In this document: positions 16,144-24,515 of the stretch, one piece after another
Position numbering within the stretch: position 1 is the stretch's first letter
Layout: each line of letters opens with the position of its first letter
Assembly (NCBI GenBank): GCA_016292785.1
Contig: JAEDFL010000016.1
Span: 1-35,371, forward strand
Origin: Clostridiaceae bacterium
GTDB lineage: Bacteria; Bacillota; Clostridia; Oscillospirales; Acutalibacteraceae
Length of the DNA stretch: 35,371 nucleotides
Reading direction: 5' to 3'
Made by a program: the position numbers and the translations under genes
The notes under the pieces: generated by a model
The model's database searches: none
What the model saw: the letters and a program-made list of their open reading frames with translations, nothing else
Told to the model about the DNA's origin: nothing

Positions 16144-17016
16144 TTATCCAATCTTCTCCAAGCCGCTCTTGACGGGCTTCACGAGATAGACCTGGTTAAT
16201 AAATGACCGTAGGCTTTCGACAGCACACTCAGCCTTTGACTCGTCGTCAAAAATTCCGAACACGGTCGGACCGCTTCCGCTCATACATGCCGCAAGTGCT
16301 CCGTAGCGGTTGAGTACGCTCTTAATCGGCACACGTTCGGGTACTTCTATGAGCTGTTCAAAAACATTTTTTGTCCGTCTGCAAATCTCGTTAAGATCGC
16401 CTTTTGAAGCGGCGAACAACATTCCGCAGGTATCAAGATGTCGGATATTCTGCGCCGTGTCAAAAGCCGCATACGCTTCCTTGGTGGAAACTCCCCTTTC
16501 GGGCTTCGCCAGCACTATATGACAGTCGGGAAGATCGGCAAGCGGCGAAAGCACCTCACCGATATTCTGTGCAAGACACGTGCCGCCCGTCAGGCAGAAC
16601 GGAACATCTGCCCCGACCTTTACTCCCACGGCGCAAAGCTCCCTTTGAGAAAGTCCTGCCGAATAAATATCGTTGAGTGCCGCAATAACAGCCGCACCGT
16701 CCGCACTTCCGCCTGCCATTCCTGCGGCAAAGGGAATGTTCTTTTCAATATGGATTTTTATTCCCTTGTTTGTGATTTTCGTGTAATCAAAAAACGCTTC
16801 GGCTGCCTTGTATGCAATATTCGATTTGTCGCACGGGAGCTTTTTTTCACTGCATGATATAGAAATTCTGCCGTCATCGGCGCTCTCAACGCTCACCGTA
16901 TCGTAAAGTCCGACGGACTGCATTATCATAAAAAGGCTGTGATATCCGTTTTCAAGCGTTGTGAGAATATCCAGCATAAGATTTATTTTTGCGGCCGCTT
17001 TGTATTCGGCTTTCAT
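16144..17016 (-). CDS. ispE: 4-diphosphocytidyl-2-C-methyl-D-erythritol kinase
   Basis: A 290-residue GHMP kinase that phosphorylates CDP-methylerythritol in the MEP isoprenoid pathway. Motifs: AAAKINLMLDIL near the N terminus, GYHSLFMIMQSVGLYD, the ATP-binding PFAAGMAGGSADGAA loop, and the C-terminal CMSGSGPTVFG. Length is usual. I prefer ATG 17016 because AAAGGA lies nine bases upstream; the in-frame ATG at 17025 is directly against that site. It follows the HEYGH membrane protein gene with a 34-base gap, so they likely share a transcript. The MEP pathway fits an anaerobic Firmicute. Confidence 0.95.
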   Translation of the reverse strand: MKAEYKAAAKINLMLDILTTLENGYHSLFMIMQSVGLYDTVSVESADDGRISISCSEKKLPCDKSNIAYKAAEAFFDYTKITNKGIKIHIEKNIPFAAGMAGGSADGAAVIAALNDIYSAGLSQRELCAVGVKVGADVPFCLTGGTCLAQNIGEVLSPLADLPDCHIVLAKPERGVSTKEAYAAFDTAQNIRHLDTCGMLFAASKGDLNEICRRTKNVFEQLIEVPERVPIKSVLNRYGALAACMSGSGPTVFGIFDDESKAECAVESLRSFINQVYLVKPVKSGLEKIG

Positions 17017-17050
17017 ACTCTTCATTCCTTTCGGTCGCTCTGAAATTCAA

Positions 17051-17488
17051 TTATTTTATCCTTGTTTGCTTCAAGCCTGTGAATTTCTGTCCCCACGCAT
17101 TCGCCCACGCTTCGCAGTAAAGCCAATAGTAAGAGACGTTATTCTTCTTTCGGTAGTTTATACACGGTTTAAAGTTGCACCATACAAACGAAGGAATGGC
17201 TATCACAATAAACCATATCGGACCGAGCAGGAGAGCCTGCCATGTATGACCGTATTCGTGGATGCGTGTATCGCGAAGCCAGTCCTCGGGACGGTCGGGA
17301 TTCATAAAAATAAATGTGCCGAAGGATATTCCGCCCCAATCGCCGGGAACATAGGTCACAGTCGAATTGTAAAAACGGTCATGCTTACAGCCCTTTATTC
17401 CCGCAAATATTACAAAGGCGATAAACCCGATCAGATTGATCGGCAGAGCCCACGTCCACTGCACAAGATAAAACAGAAATTTTTTCAT
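17051..17488 (-). CDS. Small membrane protein with HEYGH zinc-protease-like motif
   Basis: A 145-residue protein with a hydrophobic N-terminal segment (residues ~6-30), a polar middle ending in RIHEYGHTWQ (residues ~77-86), a second hydrophobic segment (LLLGPIWFIVIAIPSFVWC) and a Cys/Trp/Tyr-rich C terminus with YCEAWANAWG. HEYGH fits the HExxH zinc-peptidase core, and the downstream Glu (CEAWAN) could be the third ligand. This would make it a minimal membrane metallopeptidase, but no family could be confirmed and it might be structural. ATG 17488 has GGAGGT. It is the first gene of the pair with ispE. Confidence 0.75.
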   Translation of the reverse strand: MKKFLFYLVQWTWALPINLIGFIAFVIFAGIKGCKHDRFYNSTVTYVPGDWGGISFGTFIFMNPDRPEDWLRDTRIHEYGHTWQALLLGPIWFIVIAIPSFVWCNFKPCINYRKKNNVSYYWLYCEAWANAWGQKFTGLKQTRIK

Positions 17489-17509
17489 ACTATTACCTCC
17501 GTTCGGCTT

Positions 17510-17538
17510 ATTTTAGCATATTTTTCTTTCTTTGAAAA
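17510..17538 (-). promoter_or_regulatory. Putative promoter of the HEYGH/ispE pair
   Basis: On the minus strand an extended -10, TGC TAAAAT (17515-17510), with a weak TTTTCA (17538-17533) 17 bp upstream. It is placed about 20 bases before the ribosome site. Confidence 0.5.
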
Positions 17539-17564
17539 GAGTATAAAAGCATTTTCCGAAAAAC

Positions 17565-17592
17565 TTGAAAAATAATAAATAATGTGTATAAT
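17565..17592 (+). promoter_or_regulatory. Promoter of the DUF1858-polA operon
   Basis: TTGAAA (17565-17570), 16-bp spacer, TATAAT (17587-17592). CGGAGGT at 17611-17617 follows. No further promoter or terminator was seen before polA ends, so this may drive five genes. Confidence 0.75.
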
Positions 17593-17623
17593 ATATATAT
17601 CAGTTTAAAACGGAGGTTTTATT

Positions 17624-17827
17624 ATGACAGAAGTAACTAAAGATATGCTTATCGGTGAAATTCTTGACGCAGACAGAGGAACGGCAGAGTTCTTCCTCAA
17701 TATGGGTATGCACTGCCTCGGCTGTCCCTCGGCAAGAGGAGAAAGCCTTGAAATGGCATGTGCGGTTCACGGTGTAGATGTTGACCAGATGGTTGCCGAC
17801 ATCAACGCTTATCTTGCAAGCAAATGA
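17624..17827 (+). CDS. DUF1858 domain protein (ScdA/RIC N-terminal-like)
   Basis: A 67-residue protein that is a single DUF1858 domain: an ILDADRGTAEFFLNMGMHC start, then CLGCPSARGESLEMACAVHG. The Cys-Leu-Gly-Cys pair is the conserved element and may bind metal or cycle between thiol and disulfide. Similar domains form the N terminus of the iron-sulfur repair protein ScdA and stand alone in many anaerobes; the role of the free domain is not established. It has a strong promoter and GGAGG site. Its stop overlaps the trmK start (ATGA), so translation is coupled. Confidence 0.85.
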   Translation: MTEVTKDMLIGEILDADRGTAEFFLNMGMHCLGCPSARGESLEMACAVHGVDVDQMVADINAYLASK

Positions 17828-18504
17828 TCCGACTCAAGCCGAGACTTCAGACGGCGGCGGATATGGTTCGCATCGGTTCCCGTGTTGCTGACATAGGGAC
17901 CGATCACGCATATCTGCCTGCTTCGCTCATACTGTCCGGAAAAATACCGTCTGCCGTTGCGGCAGATCTGAGAAAGGGTCCATTGGAAAACGCAGAAGAA
18001 ACCGTCCGTAACAATCACATTGAGGATAGGGTTCAGCTTCGCCTTTCCGATGGACTTAAATGCGTCAGCCCCGACGAAGCCGACGATATAGTCATCGCAG
18101 GAATGGGCGGCATACTTATCTCCGAAATACTGACAGCCGCCGAATGGGTGAGAAATCCCCGTTACAAACTCATTCTTCAGCCGCAATCCCACGACGAGGA
18201 CGTCCGGAAATATCTGTTCTCAAACGGATTTTCGGTTACTGACGAGGAGGTCTGCTTTGAGGACGGCAAGGTCTACATATGTATCGGCGCAGTTTACACA
18301 GGCGAAACGTTCCCCCACAGCGAGGCGGAAATAATGTTCGGCACAATGCTCGGCAGGAATGACGAAGCCGCCTGTGCCTTTACAAAAAAGAAAATGAAAC
18401 GAATTAAGTCCCGTTTTACCGCCTTAAAAGAACACGGCGGAGACGGGAACGAAATACAGACACTTGAAAAAATCATAAAAGAGGTGGAATCATGGCAAAG
18501 GTAA
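17824..18504 (+). CDS. trmK: tRNA (adenine(22)-N(1))-methyltransferase TrmK
   Basis: A 226-residue SAM-dependent methyltransferase that makes m1A22 in tRNA. It shows RLQTAADMV, the SAM-binding VADIGTDHAYLP, AADLRKGPLENA, the catalytic-region VIAGMGGILI and LQPQSHDEDVR, all typical of TrmK. Length is standard. The ATG overlaps the DUF1858 stop, and the 3' end overlaps the Nif3-family gene by 13 bases. The TrmK-Nif3 pairing is conserved in many Firmicutes (YqfN-YqfO in Bacillus). Confidence 0.93.
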   Translation: MIRLKPRLQTAADMVRIGSRVADIGTDHAYLPASLILSGKIPSAVAADLRKGPLENAEETVRNNHIEDRVQLRLSDGLKCVSPDEADDIVIAGMGGILISEILTAAEWVRNPRYKLILQPQSHDEDVRKYLFSNGFSVTDEEVCFEDGKVYICIGAVYTGETFPHSEAEIMFGTMLGRNDEAACAFTKKKMKRIKSRFTALKEHGGDGNEIQTLEKIIKEVESWQR

Positions 18505-19226
18505 AAGATTTTTACGCTTATCTCAACTCGATCGCTCCGTTTGAGGCTCAGGAGGACTGGGACAACAGCGGTATGCTTGTCGGCGATGAAAATGCCGAGG
18601 TCACAAAGGCGGCTGTTGTGCTTGACATCACGCCCGAAGCGGTTGAAAAAGCCAAATCGGCCGGCGCAAATCTGATAATCAGCCACCACCCGGTAATATT
18701 TAATCCGATCAAATCGGTCGTTAAGGGAAGCTTGCCGTATGAGCTTGTCAAAGCTTCGGTAAATGCGATCTGCTGTCACACTCCGCTCGATATTGCCGAC
18801 GGCGGAACAAACGATTCCCTCGCCGAGCTTCTCGGCATCAAGGTTATCCGTGCCGAGGAGCCTATTCTACGTCTCGGCACGGTTGAAAAAACCACGGCAA
18901 AGGAGCTTGCCGACAGTATAGCGAAAAAGCTCGGAACAACGGTCAGATATGCCGACGCAGGCAGACCGATTGAAAAAATTGCAATCTGCACAGGATCGGG
19001 CTGTTCCCTGATCGAAGCGGCAGGCGATATTGACTCTTTCATCACGGGCGACGCATCCCACCACAATTTTCTTGACTGCATACAGTCGGGCATAACTCTC
19101 ATCGCCGCAGGTCACTATGAAACGGAGATAGTTGTCGTTCCCGTAATTGTAAAAAAACTGAGTGAGCAGTTTCCGGAAATTGAAATAATCGACCTGAAAC
19201 AGGATAATCCCATAAAATTTATTTGA
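18492..19226 (+). CDS. Nif3-like dinuclear metal-centre protein (DUF34)
   Basis: A 244-residue member of the Nif3/YqfO family. The metal-binding residues are visible: NLIISHHPVIF with paired His, CHTPLDIADGG, SFITGDASHHNF and AAGHYETE. Compared with Bacillus YqfO it is ~130 residues shorter and lacks the central inserted domain; the short form also occurs, as in E. coli YbgI. Function is unsettled; the family has been linked to GTP cyclohydrolase-like chemistry and metal handling. The start overlaps trmK, supporting translational coupling, and RqcH starts eight bases downstream. Confidence 0.92.
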   Translation: MAKVKDFYAYLNSIAPFEAQEDWDNSGMLVGDENAEVTKAAVVLDITPEAVEKAKSAGANLIISHHPVIFNPIKSVVKGSLPYELVKASVNAICCHTPLDIADGGTNDSLAELLGIKVIRAEEPILRLGTVEKTTAKELADSIAKKLGTTVRYADAGRPIEKIAICTGSGCSLIEAAGDIDSFITGDASHHNFLDCIQSGITLIAAGHYETEIVVVPVIVKKLSEQFPEIEIIDLKQDNPIKFI

Positions 19227-19234
19227 GGTAAAAA

Positions 19235-20983
19235 ATGGCTCTTGACGGAATATTTCTAAGTAAAATTAAAGACGAGCTGATCAGAGAAATCTGCTTCAGC
19301 CGTGTTGAAAAGGTGCACCAGCCCTCCCGTGAGGAGCTGGTTATACACCTGCGCGGAAAAACAGGCGCAAGGAAGCTTTTTCTTTCCATCAGGGGCAACA
19401 GTCCGAGAATACATCTGACTGAACACGCACCCGAAAATCCCGCCGTGCCGCCGATGTTTTGTATGCTGATGAGAAAAAAACTTCTCAACGCTCAGCTTGT
19501 CGATATCCGTCAGTCGGGACTTGACAGAATACTCTACCTTGATTTTAATGCAACGAACGAGATCGGCGACAAAATCAAGCTCATACTCTCCATTGAAATA
19601 ATGGCAAAATACAGCAACATCATTCTTTTTGACAGTGACGGAAAGATCGTTGACGCTATCAAACGAGTCGATCTCAGCCAGTCCGCTGTCAGGCAGATAC
19701 TTCCCGGCTTTAAATACGTTGCACCGCCGCCGCAGAGCAAGCTGAACATAACCGATCACTTGACAGAAAACATCATTGCTCAAATAAAGACATACCCGAA
19801 CAAAGCTCTTTCCTCTGCGGTACTTTGCACCTTGCAGGGCGCGTCTCCCCTGACCTGCCGTGAGCTTTGCGGCGAATACGGCGAGCTTTATACCGACGAG
19901 GTCGGTGAAAAGGAATTTGAATTTCTTGCCGCTTCTCTCGATAAGCTCCGAAATACTATTATAAATGAGCAAGGCACTCCGTTTATGCTCAAGGACGAAA
20001 CGGGCAAGCCTGTTGATTTCTCGTTTTTTGAGATAAAGCAGTACGGTAAAAAATACAGGTCGGAGATCAAGGACAGCTTTTCTCAGCTTCTTGATGAGTT
20101 CTACTATGAATGTGACCGTCTTGAACGCACCAAGCAAAAAGGACAGGATCTTGTCAAGCTGTTAAATTCGGCAATATCCCGTGTTTCCAAAAAGCTGAGT
20201 TTAAGGCAGGCTGAGCTTGCAAACTGCGCCGACAGAGAAAAACTGAGAATAAATGCGGAGCTTATCAACGCAAACCTTTACAGGCTTGAAAAGGGTGCGT
20301 TTTTCTACGATCTCGAAAACTACTACGACGAAAACAAGCCGATCAGGATAAAAGCCGATCCGTCAAAATCTCCTGCTCAGAATGCACAGAAATATTTCAA
20401 GGAATATCGCAAGGCAAAGACGGCTGAACAGCTTCTAACAGGCTTGATTGAGGAAAGCAAGCAGGAGCTTGCCTATCTCGAAACAGTTTCAGACTCTCTT
20501 GAAAGAGCCGACACGCAGGCGGAGATAGACGAGATACGAAATGAGCTTTCGCTCAGCGGCTATGTAAAAAAGAGAAAAGGTGCGGAAAAGAAGTCGTCAA
20601 AGACTCTTCCGCCGATTGAATACAGAACGACAGACGGCTTCCGTGTGCTTGTCGGCAGGAACAATGTTCAGAACGACAGGCTTTCCCTGAAAACCGCCGC
20701 AAAGAACGATATGTGGCTGCACACTCAGAAATTCCCCGGATCTCACGTCATCATCGTCAGCGACAACCGTGAGATCAGCGACGACGCCATAGTCGAGGCG
20801 GCGGAGATTGCCGCCTACCACAGCAAGGCGAGAGACGCCAAGCTCGTTCCTGTCGATTACACTTATGTTAAAAATCTCAAAAAGCCGCAGGGCGCACCCT
20901 ACGGCAAGGTGATATACCACGTTTATTATTCGGTCAACGTCACGCCCGACAGGGATAAAATTACCGAAAAACTTGTTAAATGA
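19235..20983 (+). CDS. rqcH: RqcH/NFACT family ribosome quality-control protein
   Basis: A 582-residue protein of the NFACT family, formerly annotated fibronectin-binding protein. RqcH binds stalled 50S subunits carrying peptidyl-tRNA and adds a C-terminal poly-Ala tag. In order: the NFACT-N domain from MALDGIFLSKIKDEL, two helix-hairpin regions and a long coiled coil (residues ~280-430), then the NFACT-R (DUF814) domain with DGFRVLVGRNNVQND and DMWLHTQKFPGSHVII. Length matches Bacillus RqcH. GAGGT precedes ATG 19235. It sits between the Nif3-family gene and polA with short gaps, so co-expression with TrmK is likely. Confidence 0.93.
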   Translation: MALDGIFLSKIKDELIREICFSRVEKVHQPSREELVIHLRGKTGARKLFLSIRGNSPRIHLTEHAPENPAVPPMFCMLMRKKLLNAQLVDIRQSGLDRILYLDFNATNEIGDKIKLILSIEIMAKYSNIILFDSDGKIVDAIKRVDLSQSAVRQILPGFKYVAPPPQSKLNITDHLTENIIAQIKTYPNKALSSAVLCTLQGASPLTCRELCGEYGELYTDEVGEKEFEFLAASLDKLRNTIINEQGTPFMLKDETGKPVDFSFFEIKQYGKKYRSEIKDSFSQLLDEFYYECDRLERTKQKGQDLVKLLNSAISRVSKKLSLRQAELANCADREKLRINAELINANLYRLEKGAFFYDLENYYDENKPIRIKADPSKSPAQNAQKYFKEYRKAKTAEQLLTGLIEESKQELAYLETVSDSLERADTQAEIDEIRNELSLSGYVKKRKGAEKKSSKTLPPIEYRTTDGFRVLVGRNNVQNDRLSLKTAAKNDMWLHTQKFPGSHVIIVSDNREISDDAIVEAAEIAAYHSKARDAKLVPVDYTYVKNLKKPQGAPYGKVIYHVYYSVNVTPDRDKITEKLVK

Positions 20984-20995
20984 TAGGTGAACGAT

Positions 20996-23557
20996 ATGCG
21001 ACTTCTTGTTATTGACGGAAACAGTATAATCAACCGTGCTTTCTACGGAATAAAACTGCTCAGCACCAAGGACGGCAAATACACCAACGGTATTTACGGC
21101 TTTATGAATATCTTTCACAAGCTGCTGGAGGAATGTCAGCCCGAACGTGTAGCCGTTGCCTTCGACGTCAAAAAGCCAACCTTCCGCCACGAAATGTATT
21201 CCGAATACAAGGCAGGCCGTCACGCTATGCCCGAGGAACTTAAACAGCAGATGCCCGTTCTCAAGGAACTTCTGACGCTTATGGGATACAGGGTGGTTGA
21301 ACAGGCAGGCTGGGAGGCGGACGATATTCTCGGCACACTCAGCGTTCAGATGAAGAATGACGACCGCTGTTTCATCGCCACGGGAGACCGTGACAGCCTT
21401 CAACTTGTCAGCGATAACACAACCGTTCTGCTCGCCTCGACCAAAATGGGAAAAACTCAGACCGTTCCCTATGACAAGGCAAGGATCAAGGAGGAATACG
21501 GCGTTGAGCCGTGGCAGATGATCGAAATCAAGGCCTTGCAGGGCGACAGCTCGGACAACATTCCCGGCGTTGCAGGAGTGGGTCCGAAAACCGCAGGCGA
21601 CCTTATACAGCGTTTCGGCTCGGTGGAAAATATATACAATAATATTGACACTATTGAAATTAAGGACAAGCTTCGTGAAAAGCTCGTCAATTCAAAGGAC
21701 AGCGCATTTCTCAGCCACACTCTCGGCACTATACGCACGGACGCTCCGATTGATACCGATATGGACTTCTACATTCCGTCACAGCCCGACAGCCAAAAGG
21801 CTTCAAGCCTGCTCGCTTCGCTTGAGATGTTCAGTATGATTGAAAAATTTGATCTCGGCAAGGGTGAACAGACGGCTTCGGAAACGTTCGGTATTCCCGT
21901 TCGTCAGCTTGACAGCATATCTGAAGCGTCTCTCGGCGATAAGATTTATTTTGTTCCCGAATTTTCGGACGGCGACATCATTTCCGTCGCCTTTGACTGC
22001 GGAGAATACATTGCCGTTATCGAAAACAACAGCTTTACTTTTGCGTCTGAGCTGGGCGAAATACTCTCAAACGAAGCCGAGAAAATAACCTATGATGCAA
22101 AAAATCTTTATTCATGGGCATTGAAAAGGAATATTAAAATCAACGGAAAAGTCAGCGACATTATGATTGCAGGCTATATCCTCAATCCCTCGGCGAACGA
22201 CTACTCCCCTGTCAGAATGGCTCAGGAATACGGAGCGGCATCACCCGAGCTGACCGAGGAAAACCCAACGGCTCTCAATGCCGCCGCATTAAAAAACGCT
22301 TGGGAGAAGGTTATTGTTCTTATTGAAGAAAACGAACAGCTTCCCCTGCTTTATGACATCGAAATGCCGCTTTGCAAGGTGCTTTCTTCAATGGAGGTAA
22401 CGGGATTTCTCGTTGACCGTGAAAGCATTGAACGGTACGGAGCGGTGCTTGAAGAAAATGTCAACGAGCTTATTGAAAAAATATATGACCTTGCAGGTGA
22501 GGAATTTAACATAAATTCACCGAAGCAGCTCGGTACCGTGCTTTTTGAAAAGCTCGGACTGCCTGCGAAGAAAAAGACAAAATCGGGATATTCAACCAAT
22601 GCCGACGTGCTTGAAAGCCTTGCCCCCGACTATCCGATTGTGTCACTGATTCTTGAATACAGGACGCTTGCAAAGCTCAAGTCCACCTACTGCGACGGCT
22701 TGCAGAAGTGCATCGCTCCCGACGGAAGAATACATTCAACTCTCAATCAGACCGAGACGAAAACGGGAAGAATTTCCTCGACCGAGCCTAATCTTCAGAA
22801 CATTCCCGTCAGAACTCCCGTCGGTCGTGAGCTTCGCAAATTCTTCATCGCAAAGGACGGCTGTGTTCTCATAGACGCCGACTATTCACAGATCGAGCTG
22901 AGAGTTCTTGCCGACATCGCAAACGATGAAACGATGATAACCGCCTTCAACGACGGCGACGATATACACACAATAACCGCATCGCAGGTGTTCAATATGC
23001 CTGTTGAGGCCGTAACTCCGCTGATGAGAAGCCGAGCCAAAGCGGTCAATTTCGGCATAGTTTACGGAATAGGCGCATTTTCCCTCGCTCAGGATATCGG
23101 TGTTTCCCGTGCCGAGGCGGACAGATACATCAAGGGCTATCTGCACCGTTTTTCGGGCGTTGACAGCTATATGAAAAACGTTATCTCCAAGGCAAAGGAG
23201 GACGGCTACGTTCAGACCTTGTTCAACCGCCGCCGCTATCTGCCCGAGCTTGCCGCTTCAAACGCAATGATACGAAACTTCGGTGAGCGTGTGGCAAGAA
23301 ATATGCCTATTCAGGGCACAGCCGCAGACATTATAAAAATCGCAATGGTTCAGGTTTATAACAGACTGGAAGCCGAACAGCTCAAATCAAGACTGATAAT
23401 GCAGGTTCACGATGAACTGATTGTCGAAGCTCCCGAAAACGAAAAGGAGCACGTTGCCGACATCGTGCGTGAGGAAATGGAAAACGCCTGCAAGATGAAG
23501 GTTAAGCTCACCGCTGACGTTCACTACGGCAGAAGCTGGTACGACGCAAAAGGATAA
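20996..23557 (+). CDS. polA: DNA polymerase I, probably without proofreading
   Basis: An 853-residue family A polymerase that fills repair gaps and removes RNA primers. The N-terminal 5'-nuclease domain has LLVIDGNSIINRAFYG, ATGDRDSLQLV and GDSSDNIPGVAGVGPKTA. The central 3'-5' exonuclease domain keeps the fold (ITYDAKNLYSWALKR, IMIAGYILNP) but has VAFDCGEY where a proofreading enzyme has an Asp-x-Glu pair, so it is likely inactive, as in several Gram-positive enzymes. Polymerase motifs A (DADYSQIELRVLA), B (RSRAKAVNFGIVYG) and C (MQVHDELIVE) are intact. ATG 20996 follows TAGGTG; a GTG at 20987 overlaps that site. It is the last gene of the operon starting at 17624. Confidence 0.95.
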   Translation: MRLLVIDGNSIINRAFYGIKLLSTKDGKYTNGIYGFMNIFHKLLEECQPERVAVAFDVKKPTFRHEMYSEYKAGRHAMPEELKQQMPVLKELLTLMGYRVVEQAGWEADDILGTLSVQMKNDDRCFIATGDRDSLQLVSDNTTVLLASTKMGKTQTVPYDKARIKEEYGVEPWQMIEIKALQGDSSDNIPGVAGVGPKTAGDLIQRFGSVENIYNNIDTIEIKDKLREKLVNSKDSAFLSHTLGTIRTDAPIDTDMDFYIPSQPDSQKASSLLASLEMFSMIEKFDLGKGEQTASETFGIPVRQLDSISEASLGDKIYFVPEFSDGDIISVAFDCGEYIAVIENNSFTFASELGEILSNEAEKITYDAKNLYSWALKRNIKINGKVSDIMIAGYILNPSANDYSPVRMAQEYGAASPELTEENPTALNAAALKNAWEKVIVLIEENEQLPLLYDIEMPLCKVLSSMEVTGFLVDRESIERYGAVLEENVNELIEKIYDLAGEEFNINSPKQLGTVLFEKLGLPAKKKTKSGYSTNADVLESLAPDYPIVSLILEYRTLAKLKSTYCDGLQKCIAPDGRIHSTLNQTETKTGRISSTEPNLQNIPVRTPVGRELRKFFIAKDGCVLIDADYSQIELRVLADIANDETMITAFNDGDDIHTITASQVFNMPVEAVTPLMRSRAKAVNFGIVYGIGAFSLAQDIGVSRAEADRYIKGYLHRFSGVDSYMKNVISKAKEDGYVQTLFNRRRYLPELAASNAMIRNFGERVARNMPIQGTAADIIKIAMVQVYNRLEAEQLKSRLIMQVHDELIVEAPENEKEHVADIVREEMENACKMKVKLTADVHYGRSWYDAKG

Positions 23558-23654
23558 CGCAAAGCTTCAAAGCTGTTTTTCTGTCTCGGTTTTACTTTTG
23601 ATTGACATTAAATTTTGCAAAGAAAAGGACATTACTGTCCGATAGGATGATAAC

Positions 23655-24515
23655 ATGATAATTACGTTTGTCTGCACGGGCAACACCTGCCGAAGCGCAA
23701 TGGCAGAGGGCATCTGTCGAAAACTCCTTGCCGAAAGAAAAATTGAAAATATGAGCTGTCAAAGCTGTGGGCTTGCGGCATTTGCAGGAGATACGGCTTC
23801 TCCGCTTGCGGTCGAAGCGGCAAAAAAGTACGGTGCGGACATCTCATCCCACCGTTCAAGACAGCTCAATCAATATATATTTGACGAAACGGACGTTATG
23901 GTCTGTATGACAAGCTCTCACAAAAAGGCCGTGATGACCTTGAACCCGAAATTCAGAGTTCTTGTCCCCTCTCCCGAAATTGCCGATCCCTACGGCGGAA
24001 ATGCTGATATCTACGAAGAATGTGCCGACCGGCTTGAAAGCTATATTTCCCGTCTGCTGGACGTTCTGACCGCCGAAATCAGACCGATGGAAGTCTCTGA
24101 CATTGACGGTATTGCCGAAATTGAAAAAGAATGTTTTTCCGCACCGTGGTCAAAGAACGGAATTTCCGAGGAGCTTGACAACGAAAACGCTCATTTTCTT
24201 GCGGCTGTCTGTGACAACAGAGTTCTCGGATATATCGGAGTTCATGAGGTTTGCGGCGAAGCTTACATTGACAACATTGCCGTCCGCTCCGAATACAGAC
24301 AGCTCGGTCTGGGCGAAAAGCTCCTGATTGCGGCTCAGGAGGGTGCATTCTCACGAAAGTGCGAGTTCATCTCCCTTGAGGTACGCAAAAGTAATTCCGC
24401 CGCCTTATCGCTTTATGAAAAGCTCGGCTACGAAAAGGTCGGAGAACGCAAGAATTTCTACACCGATCCGCAGGAGGATGCGGTGATAATGACATTGAAA
24501 GAATGTGATAGCTAA
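23655..24515 (+). CDS. Fusion: low-molecular-weight protein tyrosine phosphatase + RimI acetyltransferase
   Basis: One uninterrupted 286-codon frame encodes two enzymes. Residues 1-~140 are a low-molecular-weight phosphatase: the P-loop CTGNTCRS (Cys7, Arg13; CX5R), a Ser-rich SSHRSRQL region and the general-acid DPYG at 111-114. Residues ~143-286 are a GNAT acetyltransferase of the RimI type (N-terminal acetylation of ribosomal protein S18): IRPMEVSDIDGIAEIE, CFSAPWSK, the acetyl-CoA loop RQLGLGEKLL, SLEVRKSNSAALSLYEKLGY and a closing NFYTDPQEDAVIM. The ATG has AGGA upstream, and the stop overlaps the tsaD start by one base (TAATG). RimI next to TsaD is a common arrangement; the phosphatase in the same chain is unusual. 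All key residues are present in both halves, so both may be active. Confidence 0.9.
   Translation: MIITFVCTGNTCRSAMAEGICRKLLAERKIENMSCQSCGLAAFAGDTASPLAVEAAKKYGADISSHRSRQLNQYIFDETDVMVCMTSSHKKAVMTLNPKFRVLVPSPEIADPYGGNADIYEECADRLESYISRLLDVLTAEIRPMEVSDIDGIAEIEKECFSAPWSKNGISEELDNENAHFLAAVCDNRVLGYIGVHEVCGEAYIDNIAVRSEYRQLGLGEKLLIAAQEGAFSRKCEFISLEVRKSNSAALSLYEKLGYEKVGERKNFYTDPQEDAVIMTLKECDS

Noticed and set aside
23563..23580. Terminator right after polA
   Set aside because: Only a four-base-pair AGCT stem precedes the T-run, too weak to call. Readthrough into the phosphatase-RimI gene remains possible.
23602..23630. Promoter for the phosphatase-RimI/tsaD pair based on TTGACA at 23602
   Set aside because: The -35 is perfect, but no acceptable -10 lies 16-18 bp downstream. 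The GGACA/TGTCC inverted repeat at 23627-23640 might instead be a regulator site, but evidence is too thin.
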